Source of the DNA: Sphingobacteriales bacterium
GTDB taxonomy: Bacteria > Bacteroidota > Bacteroidia > UKL13-3
Direction: 5' to 3'
NCBI GenBank assembly: GCA_021299635.1
Contig: JAJTFA010000001.1
Span: 471,842-535,841 of the forward strand
Length of the DNA stretch: 64,000 bases
The position numbers were made by a program, and so were the translations under genes. The notes below the pieces were generated by a model, which was not told the origin of the DNA, ran no database searches, and saw only the letters and a list, made by a program, of their open reading frames with translations. Shown here one piece after another: positions 54,454 to 62,529 of the stretch. Every line of letters starts with the position of its first letter. Within the stretch, counting starts at the first letter, position 1.

Positions 54454-55860
54454 TTATAACAGCGAATAGCTGTCTCCATATTCCGGGATCTCTATTCCCG
54501 CTTTTATTTCACTTTTTTCCAAACTTTCTTTCATAGCAAGCAGGTTGGGCATATCTCCATGAACCAGAAATACCTTTTTTAAATGAGGCTGGTTGCAGGC
54601 AATAATGTAATTGTAAATTTCATCTTTATCCGGATGTGAACTGAATACATCTGTGCGGCATATTTTTGAATACACCCGATAATCACGACCCTTTATGCTA
54701 ATTTCCTGCTGGCCCAGCAAAAGTCGGTGTCCTAATGTGCCTTCAGCGCAAAAGCCTGCAATTAAAATTGTGCTAAACGGATTTTGAATATTATTTTTTA
54801 CGTGTTCCTGTATTCTACCTCCCTCTACCATTCCGGCAGCTGATATAATGATGCACGAATCGGTATAACCCATTAATTTCTCATGGTCATCATAGTCTTT
54901 TATCCAGTATAATTCTTCGAAATCAAAGAGGTTGCCATATTCTTTTAAAAATGCGGCTGCCTCGTTATTGAGCAGTTCCGGATATTTCTCATATGTGTGT
55001 GTTGATTTAACTGCAAGCGGGCTATCTACAAAAACTTTAACCGGAGGTAATAATCCTTTCTTATTCAATTTGTTCAGCACATGCACAATGGATTGTGTTC
55101 TTCCAACGCTAAATGCCGGAATAATTAGCCTGCCTTTGATTCTGATGGTTTCATCAATATATTGAAGCAAATCATTTTCAGCGCGCTCAGAGCTGGTATG
55201 GTTGCGTCCGCCATAGGTTGTTTCCGTTATAAGGTAATCCAAATTATTCATAGGACTTGGCGTTCGTATGAGTTCAGCATGGCTTCTGCCCAGGTCTCCG
55301 GTAAATCCGATTCTAACTGGTTTGCCATCTTTTTTGGTTTCTATAACAACGCTTGCTGCACCCAGCAGATGACCTGCCTCTATCAATTCAATAGAAGTGT
55401 CTTCATTTACCTGCAACTTTTTATTAAAAGGTAGGGTAAGTATTTGCTCCATTGCTTTGGCAACACTTTTATCCGTATAAATCGGTTTAGGTACCAGATG
55501 TCTTTTTGTTTTTGATGCCCTGCCTAATTTACTCTTATATTCATCCAGCTGAATATTGGCACTGTCAAAAAGCAAATGTGCTGCAAGATCTGCAGTAGCC
55601 GGTGTACAGATGATATGACCTTTATATCCTTCCTGTGCAAGTGTAGGAATATTTCCTGAGTGATCAATATGAGCATGAGTAAGAATCACAAGGTCAATTT
55701 CAACCGGATTAAACGGAAAGGAGAAAGCACGTTCATTTAACTCGCGTTTCTGCTCATAATTCATTCCGCAATCCAGAAGTATCTGATAGCCGTTATCTAA
55801 CGTAATCAGGTGCATACTTCCTGTAACTTGTCCTGCTGCACCCCAAAATGTAACTTTCAA
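54454..55860 (-). CDS. MBL-fold beta-CASP RNA-processing metallohydrolase
   Basis: This 468-residue enzyme resembles the CPSF-73-like/YsdA class of RNA exonucleases and endonucleases. The metallo-beta-lactamase motif is THAHIDHSGNIP near residue 60. Further ligands lie in EAGHLLGAASVVI and GFTGDLGRS, with a beta-CASP insertion containing TYGGRNH. The C-terminal RNA-binding/KH-like end carries SSHPDKDEI and VHGD. The start is TTG at 55860, as no ATG is in frame before the conserved KVTFWGAAGQVTGS. Confidence 0.9.
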   Translation of the reverse strand: MKVTFWGAAGQVTGSMHLITLDNGYQILLDCGMNYEQKRELNERAFSFPFNPVEIDLVILTHAHIDHSGNIPTLAQEGYKGHIICTPATADLAAHLLFDSANIQLDEYKSKLGRASKTKRHLVPKPIYTDKSVAKAMEQILTLPFNKKLQVNEDTSIELIEAGHLLGAASVVIETKKDGKPVRIGFTGDLGRSHAELIRTPSPMNNLDYLITETTYGGRNHTSSERAENDLLQYIDETIRIKGRLIIPAFSVGRTQSIVHVLNKLNKKGLLPPVKVFVDSPLAVKSTHTYEKYPELLNNEAAAFLKEYGNLFDFEELYWIKDYDDHEKLMGYTDSCIIISAAGMVEGGRIQEHVKNNIQNPFSTILIAGFCAEGTLGHRLLLGQQEISIKGRDYRVYSKICRTDVFSSHPDKDEIYNYIIACNQPHLKKVFLVHGDMPNLLAMKESLEKSEIKAGIEIPEYGDSYSLL

Positions 55861-55936
55861 TGTGTATTGCTATTTGTTGCAATTAACTAAATAAACACAA
55901 GAGTTGGTTAACAGTTTTAATGATTCAGGCATTCTA

Positions 55937-58342
55937 TCAGAAACCTGCTCTTAATGTTAGGGTAAGATTTCTGCCGGGAGCGCTAATGCCTGATGCAAAA
56001 ACACGGTAATTTGTATCCAGGATATTATCGAGTGCCCCCATTACTTGAATATGTTTATTTATGGCAAATGCACATCTGATATTTAATGTATACCATGCGG
56101 GTGTTCCGTCTACAGTCGCATATTGAGGATTATCTTCTCCGGTAATATTATAGTCAGATATACTTTTCCAGCCGTTATACATCGCATAGAACTCGCCTTT
56201 AAATTTTCTTATTTTTAATTGAATTCCGGTTTTGCCAAACATCGGTGGTATATGATCAAGCGGGTAGTCTGTTGAATCCGTTTTGATTCGGCCGTAAGTA
56301 TAAGTAAGGGAAGAGTAGATGGCACATGCCGGTGTAATATCCGCCTGTATGCCTGCAAAGCCACCGTATATATAGGCTTCACCTTTGTTTACAATGGTAA
56401 ATACTGCGCTTTGCTGGCCTAAATAAGATATTGAATCTGCTCCGTTAAAAGTACTCTTGCCTGTCGTTAGCGCATCAACATAGCGAGTGTAAAATACTTG
56501 ACCTTCCAGCTTAATTTGTTGCTTAATGATTTTGCTGATGCCCAGTTCCGCATTGCAGGTGTATTCAGGATTAAGTTGAGGGTTAGGTACAATTAGCATC
56601 CCCGCTCTCGAGTCGAATACTTTGGTCATGTCATCTATGTTTGGCGCACGGAAACCACTGGCTGCATTTGCGGTAAAGCGCCAATCTTTACCCGGCATAT
56701 ATGCTAAACCGAAATTACCATTGAACGCTTCGTATTGTTGATTCAAATGATTAAAAGGGAATGGGAAAAATGTTTTATCAATAAATTTTGATACGAGTGT
56801 TATATGGCTAAACCTAATTCCATCAGAAAGAATCAGTTTGGGATTTATTTCCCAACTATGTGTAAGATATGCAGCAATGCTTTGCATTACTGAACCTCCG
56901 TCTGGATATCGGGTATGAACAGGCAGAGTTACCTGGTTTAAAATATTTTCTTTTTGGGCTTTCGACTGCACATCATTATATGCCAGTTCAGTTCCGTATC
57001 TGATTTCGTGTTTACCCAAGTCTTTTTCAAAATCGGCATTTAATGCTGTTATCTTAACAGATTCTGCTCTTCTGTTAATGGTATCGCTTCTGAAACGCCT
57101 GTCGTGTCGGCTTTCTTCTATCTGCTGACTTGATAGGATAATATTGGCTTTGTCGTAAAACCAATTCTGATTGGTTAGGTTAATGGTAAATGCTCCCATC
57201 AGCCTCTTCTGCGGACCATAATACCATTCAGCAAATCTGGGTGCTGCGCCAGATGTTTCGGTTAGCCTGTCGTACCGGTCTATATTGGAAGAGTTTGATA
57301 ATTGTAGATTCAACCCAAGTATTACTTTCTTGCTCGCCTTATATGATAATTTTTCAATTAAATCATATTGCATATAACCCGATTGCTTTTGCAGGTTTAC
57401 ATTGGGATTATTAATGGCGCTGTCTTGCCCATTTATGCGTTCAACATAAAATAACCGTTTGCCCCAGTTGCCATAAAACGGATTTCTTTTATTGCCTTGC
57501 ATTAAATCTTCAAAGCGGCTAATGGTAAAACTACCGGCATACGCCCATTTCTTTTCACCGTATTTTAAATCAATATGGGCTGTTCTTTCACCGCTTGCAG
57601 TGGCTTGTCGCACAAATGCATTTGCTGTTAAAACATCCTGGTTTCCTTGAGCAAATTGTGGCTGAATGGTGGTTAAATGCATCACACCGCCCAGTGCATC
57701 GCTGCCATAAACTGCAGATCCCGGTCCAAACAAAATTTCAGCCCTTTCTAACGAAGCGTTATCCAGCGTAATAATATTTTGTAAATGCCCTCCTCGGTAA
57801 ATGGCATTGTTCATGCGCACACCATCAACTACAATTAGTACCTTGTTGGCTTCAAATCCTCTTAGTACAGGACTTCCGCCACCCAACTGACTTTTTTGCA
57901 CGAATACGATTCCGGAGTTTTGTAATAAATCTGCACTGGTTGATTGATTCATGAATCCGATATCCTTGCTCCGCAGTATCAATATCTGTCTGGGTACATC
58001 CTTTTGGTTTTCTTCAAAGCGGGAAGCAGAAATAACCACATCATTCATAAGCATTTCTCTTTCCTGTAGCTCTGCTGTATAATTTATTTTTATTAAATCG
58101 AGCCAAGACAATTTCACGTCTTGATAACCCATAGCACGAATTACAACAGAATCGGGAAGGGGTGTGCTTAAAATATTGGCTTTCCCGTTTATGCCGGTTG
58201 TGAATAACGCATCGCCCGCCACTATTTCTGCCTTGGGTATGGGTTTTAGTGTTGTTTTATCTCTTACCAGAACTTGCTGCGCTATCGCTCCGCTTGCATT
58301 TAAAAGAAAAATAAAAAGGGCAAAAAGCACTTTTATATTCAT
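55937..58342 (-). CDS. TonB-dependent receptor
   Basis: This 801-residue outer-membrane receptor has a signal peptide (NIKVLFALFIFLLNASGAIAQ), a short carboxypeptidase-regulatory-like domain, and a plug with DVVISASRFEENQKDVPRQI, LRGFEANKVLIVVDGVRMNN and YGSDALGGVMHL. The barrel ends APGRNLTLTLRAGF. The plug resembles those of siderophore, heme and vitamin B12 receptors (CirA/BtuB-like) more than SusC, and no SusD follows. With the adenosyltransferase in the window, cobalamin or a metal chelate is possible but unproven. The start at 58342 places the signal peptide at the N-terminus; the track start at 58393 adds 17 residues. Confidence 0.92.
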   Translation of the reverse strand: MNIKVLFALFIFLLNASGAIAQQVLVRDKTTLKPIPKAEIVAGDALFTTGINGKANILSTPLPDSVVIRAMGYQDVKLSWLDLIKINYTAELQEREMLMNDVVISASRFEENQKDVPRQILILRSKDIGFMNQSTSADLLQNSGIVFVQKSQLGGGSPVLRGFEANKVLIVVDGVRMNNAIYRGGHLQNIITLDNASLERAEILFGPGSAVYGSDALGGVMHLTTIQPQFAQGNQDVLTANAFVRQATASGERTAHIDLKYGEKKWAYAGSFTISRFEDLMQGNKRNPFYGNWGKRLFYVERINGQDSAINNPNVNLQKQSGYMQYDLIEKLSYKASKKVILGLNLQLSNSSNIDRYDRLTETSGAAPRFAEWYYGPQKRLMGAFTINLTNQNWFYDKANIILSSQQIEESRHDRRFRSDTINRRAESVKITALNADFEKDLGKHEIRYGTELAYNDVQSKAQKENILNQVTLPVHTRYPDGGSVMQSIAAYLTHSWEINPKLILSDGIRFSHITLVSKFIDKTFFPFPFNHLNQQYEAFNGNFGLAYMPGKDWRFTANAASGFRAPNIDDMTKVFDSRAGMLIVPNPQLNPEYTCNAELGISKIIKQQIKLEGQVFYTRYVDALTTGKSTFNGADSISYLGQQSAVFTIVNKGEAYIYGGFAGIQADITPACAIYSSLTYTYGRIKTDSTDYPLDHIPPMFGKTGIQLKIRKFKGEFYAMYNGWKSISDYNITGEDNPQYATVDGTPAWYTLNIRCAFAINKHIQVMGALDNILDTNYRVFASGISAPGRNLTLTLRAGF

Positions 58343-58461
58343 ATTTTTTTTAATGCATATTGAAAGCTGTACAGGCCTATTTAAGCTATCCATTTACAGA
58401 AGCAATATGTTAAAAATATTTATTTTTTTATCCCCATAGCATTTCTTAGTATCTTCGGCAG

Positions 58462-59109
58462 ATGCAAATAAATCTCCTCTCTAATCAGAACTCATTGTTG
58501 CATCAGTTTATAGCTGAGCTTCGTGATATTGAAGTACAAAAAGACCGTATGCGTTTTAGAAAAAACATTGAACGCATAGGTCAATTGATGGCCTATGAAG
58601 TGAGCAAAGTGTTAGCATGGGAAGAGCAGTCTATTCAAACACCGCTGGGTAGGCATCAATCAAAAGTGCTGGCCGAGCAGCCCGTGCTTGCTACTATTTT
58701 GAGAGCTGGCCTTAGTATGCATCAAGGTGTATTAGATTGTTTTGATAAAGCAGATTGTGCATTTATTTCTGCCTACAGAAAACATCATGATAATCATACA
58801 TTTGATATTGTGGTTGAGTACTTGGCTTGTCCTGTTATTCAAGATCGTATTGTATTGCTTATTGATCCTATGTTGGCCACTGGACAATCTATTGAGTTAA
58901 CCTATCAGGCTTTACTAAAGAGAGGCAATCCAAAGCAGTTGCATATATTAAGTTTGATAGCCTCAAAAGCAGGTGTTTCCTATCTACAGGAAAAGCTACC
59001 ACAAGCCACACTTTGGATTGCAGATATGGATGACAGCTTAAATGAAGATGGATATATTATTCCGGGATTAGGAGATGCTGGCGATTTGAGTTATGGTGAG
59101 AAACTCTAG
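58462..59109 (+). CDS. upp: uracil phosphoribosyltransferase
   Basis: This salvage enzyme makes UMP from uracil and PRPP. The 215 residues include the PRPP-binding motif VLLIDPMLATGQSIELTYQAL near residues 133-153 and the uracil-site segment GDAGDLSYGEK at the C-terminus. ATILRAGLSMHQG precedes the phosphate loop. A TATCTTCG sequence just upstream of the start differs by one base from TAnnTTTG and may be the promoter. A strong hairpin follows. Confidence 0.95.
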   Translation: MQINLLSNQNSLLHQFIAELRDIEVQKDRMRFRKNIERIGQLMAYEVSKVLAWEEQSIQTPLGRHQSKVLAEQPVLATILRAGLSMHQGVLDCFDKADCAFISAYRKHHDNHTFDIVVEYLACPVIQDRIVLLIDPMLATGQSIELTYQALLKRGNPKQLHILSLIASKAGVSYLQEKLPQATLWIADMDDSLNEDGYIIPGLGDAGDLSYGEKL

Positions 59110-59115
59110 ATAAAC

Positions 59116-59145
59116 AAAAAAGGCTTCCTGAGAGAAGCCTTTTTT
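59116..59145 (+). terminator. bidirectional terminator between upp and the YCF48-like gene
   Basis: AAAAAAGGCTTC pairs with GAAGCCTTTTTT around the loop CTGAGA. It stands 7 bases after the upp stop and 16 before the stop of the convergent gene, with a homopolymer on each side. Confidence 0.85.
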
Positions 59146-59161
59146 GCGAAATATTTTATGA

Positions 59162-60190
59162 TTATTTCGGCACATTATTATCAGCATTGCTGGCATTCAT
59201 ATCAGTCCTTTTGCTGTTAAACTCGTCATCGACTGATATTTCAAAATTCATAAAGCTGTTTTGGCCACATACCCATCCTTGGCCTTCACCGGTAAATAAC
59301 ACTTTGGTAAGTATATTACTTGTGAATTTATTGTTATTACAACTACTCCAATTTTTCCCTTCAAAACAAAACATAGTTCCTTTGTCACCTACAGCCCATG
59401 CCTTTTTATCATTTAACGCATACACACTTCTTAGTCTTAAACCTTCTGCACCTCCGACTTGCATTTTACTCCAGATGCCGTTATCATAAACCAGGAAAGT
59501 ACCATTTTCGCCAACAGCAAACCCATAGTTTTCATCTACCATAGAAACAGATCTAAGTTTACTAATAGTTGGTGTTCCCATTTTATTCCAAACGCCATTT
59601 TCATACTTGATAATTATGCCATTTTCGCCAACGGCAAACCCGATATTATTTACAAATTGAATACTGTATAACTGTTCATTCACGCCTTCGCAGGTTGTTT
59701 TACGCCATTTTTTACCATCAAAATTATAAATATGTTGTCCATCAGCTACCGCCCACGCGCTTGTTTTAGAAATGGTAAATACCCCTTTCAGGTCAATTAA
59801 TACTTTATTGTCTTTGCTGATGTCCTTTTTGTCTATTTCTACATTTTTGAAGAACGTCCAAGAGTTGTTGCTTTTATTGTATTGATAGAAAGTGGCATTT
59901 TCTCCAATAATCCATCCGTTTGTATCTGCTGAGAAGCTAATGCCATAGAATGCTGAGGCGGCATTACTTAGTGCTTGTTGCTTTTTCCATGATACACCGT
60001 CAAACAATAAAATGGTTGAGCGGTCACCTACTGCAAATCCGTAATTTGGATTGAAGAAAAATAAATCATTGAAGTAAGTATTTTGGGCATGGGCATCATC
60101 AATATTCCCTATGGCGTCTCTCCATTGTGCTTGAACTTGCAAGCCATTTAAAAAAAGAGTTAACACAACTAAAGGCTTTATTAATTTCAT
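59162..60190 (-). CDS. exported YCF48/beta-propeller-like repeat protein
   Basis: The 342-residue secreted protein has a signal peptide (MKLIKPLVVLTLFLNGLQVQAQ) and then six or so repeats of a WxxxG/AVGxxG motif: YGFAVGDRSTILLFDG, NGWIIGENATFYQYN, IGFAVGENGIIIKYENGVWNKM, YGFAVGENGTFLVYDNGIWSKM, KAWAVGDKGTMFCF. Such repeats occur in YCF48-type propellers, known as photosystem II assembly factors, and in secreted repeat proteins; no photosynthesis is implied here. I chose the ATG at 60190 because the TAATTTTG promoter box lies within the first codons of longer versions. Function unknown. Confidence 0.8.
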   Translation of the reverse strand: MKLIKPLVVLTLFLNGLQVQAQWRDAIGNIDDAHAQNTYFNDLFFFNPNYGFAVGDRSTILLFDGVSWKKQQALSNAASAFYGISFSADTNGWIIGENATFYQYNKSNNSWTFFKNVEIDKKDISKDNKVLIDLKGVFTISKTSAWAVADGQHIYNFDGKKWRKTTCEGVNEQLYSIQFVNNIGFAVGENGIIIKYENGVWNKMGTPTISKLRSVSMVDENYGFAVGENGTFLVYDNGIWSKMQVGGAEGLRLRSVYALNDKKAWAVGDKGTMFCFEGKNWSSCNNNKFTSNILTKVLFTGEGQGWVCGQNSFMNFEISVDDEFNSKRTDMNASNADNNVPK

Positions 60191-60207
60191 AACTGATTTC
60201 ATAAAGC

Positions 60208-60215
60208 CAAAATTA
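60208..60215 (-). promoter_or_regulatory. candidate -7 promoter box for the YCF48-like gene
   Basis: On the minus strand this reads TAATTTTG, an exact TAnnTTTG match, 17 bases before the chosen ATG. It lies inside the track ORF, which argues against the longer start. Confidence 0.45.
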
Positions 60216-60247
60216 AAATACGTCATCAGCTATTATAAAATTACTTA

Positions 60248-60261
60248 TCACATTAATGTGA
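60248..60261. promoter_or_regulatory. 14-base palindrome upstream of the YCF48-like gene
   Basis: TCACATTAATGTGA is a perfect palindrome. It lies about 32 bases upstream of the -7 box for the minus-strand gene, where an activator or repressor dimer could bind. It could also control the divergent plus-strand genes. No regulator is identified. Confidence 0.35.
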
Positions 60262-60613
60262 ATAACTATACGCTAAAATGTAACTCACTAAACAATTATA
60301 GTTAACTTCTCTGTTTGTCAATCCCTTGTTATTCTTGAAAACGCAGTTCTGGGTTGGTATTTTGGATAAGGTTAGGCAGCAAACGGGTATATAATTTTTT
60401 AGACATTTTATTTGTAACTAAGCCATATTTCTTAGTCAATATTAAAATATCGTTAATAAGCCTTTAGAATTTTTACACGTTTCGTTTTTATGAATTGAAA
60501 AGAAGGCAATAAAGATGTCACGAGGCAACTAGGTAGTTTAATGATTTAAAATCTTTCCACGTGGCGTCTTGTCTTATATTGCAAATCAAACGCTAATATG
60601 GTAATATTGACAC
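60262..60613. other. long intergenic region with imperfect stem-loop
   Basis: No gene is visible here. The only structure I find is an imperfect inverted repeat: AAGATGTCACGAGG (60512-60525) pairs with CCACGTGGCGTCTT (60557-60570) in 13 of 14 positions, two as G-T. A 31-base loop encloses a small GATTT/AAATC pair. The downstream sequence TTATATTGC is close to a -7 box, 36 bases before the next start. It could be a leader structure, an operator or chance. Confidence 0.35.
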
Positions 60614-61192
60614 ATGGAAAAAGAATACTATGCGCACGAAACCGCCATAATTGATGAAGGCTGTACCATTGGAAAAGGCTCAAAAATTTGGCATTTCTCC
60701 CATATTATGCCCAATTGTGTCTTGGGCGAAAATTGCAATATCGGACAGAATGTTGTGGTATCGCCTGAAGTGGTTCTAGGTAACAATGTTAAGGTGCAAA
60801 ACAATGTCTCAATCTATACTGGTGTAACTTGTGCCGATGATGTTTTTTTAGGTCCTTCTTGCGTGTTTACCAACGTTACCAATCCGCGAAGCGGTGTTAA
60901 CCGCAGGGGTCAATATTCCAGAACGCATGTGGGTAAAGGTGCATCCATTGGTGCAAATGCCACTATTGTATGCGGACATGATATTGGTGATTTTGCCTTT
61001 ATTGGTGCTGGTGCTGTTGTTACCAAAAATGTACCTGCCTATGCATTACTGGTAGGTAATCCTGCAAGGCAAATGGGCTGGATGAGTGAATTTGGTCATC
61101 GACTTGTTTTTGATGAAACAGGAAAGGCTGTATGCCCCGAAAGTGATCAGGTTTATCAATTGTCTAATGGGTTGGTTAATCGCATCAGTTAA
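60614..61192 (+). CDS. sugar N-acetyltransferase of the WlbB/WbpD left-handed-helix type
   Basis: This 192-residue enzyme belongs to the UDP-2-acetamido-3-amino-glucuronate N-acetyltransferases used for surface polysaccharide synthesis. The hexapeptide-repeat left-handed beta-helix is clear: HFSHIMPNCVLGENCNIGQNVVV, then SVFLGPSCVF-type steps and GASIGANATIVCGHDIGDFAFIGAGAVVTKNV. The family-specific loop NPRSGVNRRGQYSRTHVG follows. The other enzymes of that pathway (WbpA, WbpB, WbpE types) are not in the window. Its stop overlaps the cupin gene ATG by one base. Confidence 0.87.
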   Translation: MEKEYYAHETAIIDEGCTIGKGSKIWHFSHIMPNCVLGENCNIGQNVVVSPEVVLGNNVKVQNNVSIYTGVTCADDVFLGPSCVFTNVTNPRSGVNRRGQYSRTHVGKGASIGANATIVCGHDIGDFAFIGAGAVVTKNVPAYALLVGNPARQMGWMSEFGHRLVFDETGKAVCPESDQVYQLSNGLVNRIS

Positions 61193-61554
61193 TGGCAGCA
61201 AAGTATATTATACAAAAAAATCCATTTGTGGTGCCAACCACAGATGGTAAACTAATAGAAGAACATTATGGTCGCGTAGCAACCTCTGATTCCGGTTTTT
61301 CCGTGGCTCATATGGTTGCACCTCCGGGTTGGTCAGAGCCATTTCAAACTCCGCTGTTTGATGAAGTAACCATTATAATTAAAGGAAAGAAACAAATTGA
61401 GGTAGATGAGGAAAAGATTGTATTGAATGCAGGCGAGACCATACTTATTAAAAAAGGCACTCGTGTGCGATATGCCAATCCGTTTGAAGAGCCAACCGAA
61501 TACTGGAGTTTGTGTGTGCCTGCATTTTCAATTGAAGCTGTAAACCGTGAATAG
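61192..61554 (+). CDS. cupin domain protein
   Basis: This 120-residue single-domain cupin has the segment GWSEPFQTPLFDEVTIIIKGKKQIEVDEEKIVLNAGETILIKKGT. The usual H-x-H of metal-binding cupins is reduced, so metal binding is uncertain. It is coupled to the acetyltransferase (TAATG overlap) and lies three bases before the phospholipase/nuclease-like gene. Cupins next to sugar-modifying enzymes often act as isomerases or sugar sensors, but I cannot fix a function. Confidence 0.78.
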   Translation: MAAKYIIQKNPFVVPTTDGKLIEEHYGRVATSDSGFSVAHMVAPPGWSEPFQTPLFDEVTIIIKGKKQIEVDEEKIVLNAGETILIKKGTRVRYANPFEEPTEYWSLCVPAFSIEAVNRE

Positions 61555-61557
61555 GAT

Positions 61558-62529
61558 ATGAGAACCGGCTTTCTCTTTATTGCTATGCTCTTATGCGTAT
61601 GGGCCGGCAAGGGCTGGGGGTTTTACGGTCACCGAATGATTAACCGATTAGCGGTTTTTACCTTACCCGAGCAATTACTGGGTTTTTATAAAAAGCATAT
61701 TGAGTATGTTACCGAACATGCTCCCGATGCCGACCGCAGGCGCTATCGTGACCCTGAAGAGGCCTGCCGGCATTATATTGATCTGGATGTTTATGAGAAA
61801 TGCGCTCCTGTTGATACGGTTCCAAAGTTTTGGAAAGAAGCCGTAGCGAAATTCACAGAAGATACTTTAAAAGCATATGGCATTGTGCCTTGGCATATAC
61901 AGGTGATGAAATTCAGATTAACACAGGCTTTTAAAGAGAAAGATGTGAATCGCATTTTGCATGCATCTGCAGATATCGGTCATTATATTGCTGATGCGCA
62001 TGTGCCTTTACATGCTACACAAAACTATAATGGTCAGTTAACAAATCAGCATGGCATACATGCTTTTTGGGAATCTCGTTTACCAGAAGTTTTTGCCGGT
62101 GATTATGATTTTTTTGTTGGCCGTGCAACTTATATTGATGATGTGTTGGCCGCTGCATGGCAAGCCAGTGAAAGCAGTTTTGCGGCAAAGGATTCTGTTC
62201 TTGATTTTGAACGAAAACTTAGCCTAAACTTTTCTCCTGACAACAAATACAGCTATGAGCAAAAAGGACAAACCCAAATTAGAAATTATTCCAGAGACTA
62301 TGCTTCCGCTTTTCATAATATGCTAACCGGACAGGTTGAGCGAAGAATGCGCGCTTCTGTATGGATGGTTGGCTCAGTATGGTATTCAGCATGGGTTGAT
62401 GCGGGTCAGCCTGACCTCAGCGATTTAGCCGATAAAAATAAACCCATGTCAGACGAGGAAAGAAAACAGTTGATTGAGGAAAATCAAAAACTCAATGAAC
62501 AAAAAATGATTGGTAGGCAGGAAGAGTGA
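61558..62529 (+). CDS. S1/P1-nuclease / zinc-dependent phospholipase C-like protein
   Basis: This 323-residue protein has a signal peptide (LFIAMLLCVWAGKG) and then WGFYGHRMINRLAVF, whose tryptophan and histidine would be the first zinc ligands after cleavage. DIGHYIADAHVPLHATQNYNGQLTNQHGIHAFWE gives the HxxxD and HxxE-type ligands of the fold. It could be a secreted nuclease or phospholipase; the two share the fold. The C-terminus is helical, charged and rich in Glu/Gln. It directly follows the cupin gene and abuts the convergent uvrB stop. Confidence 0.87.
   Translation: MRTGFLFIAMLLCVWAGKGWGFYGHRMINRLAVFTLPEQLLGFYKKHIEYVTEHAPDADRRRYRDPEEACRHYIDLDVYEKCAPVDTVPKFWKEAVAKFTEDTLKAYGIVPWHIQVMKFRLTQAFKEKDVNRILHASADIGHYIADAHVPLHATQNYNGQLTNQHGIHAFWESRLPEVFAGDYDFFVGRATYIDDVLAAAWQASESSFAAKDSVLDFERKLSLNFSPDNKYSYEQKGQTQIRNYSRDYASAFHNMLTGQVERRMRASVWMVGSVWYSAWVDAGQPDLSDLADKNKPMSDEERKQLIEENQKLNEQKMIGRQEE

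Noticed and set aside
60227-60613. Possible tRNA or small RNA gene in the long intergenic region
   Set aside because: No T-loop or acceptor-stem pattern was visible; only the imperfect stem-loop described above.
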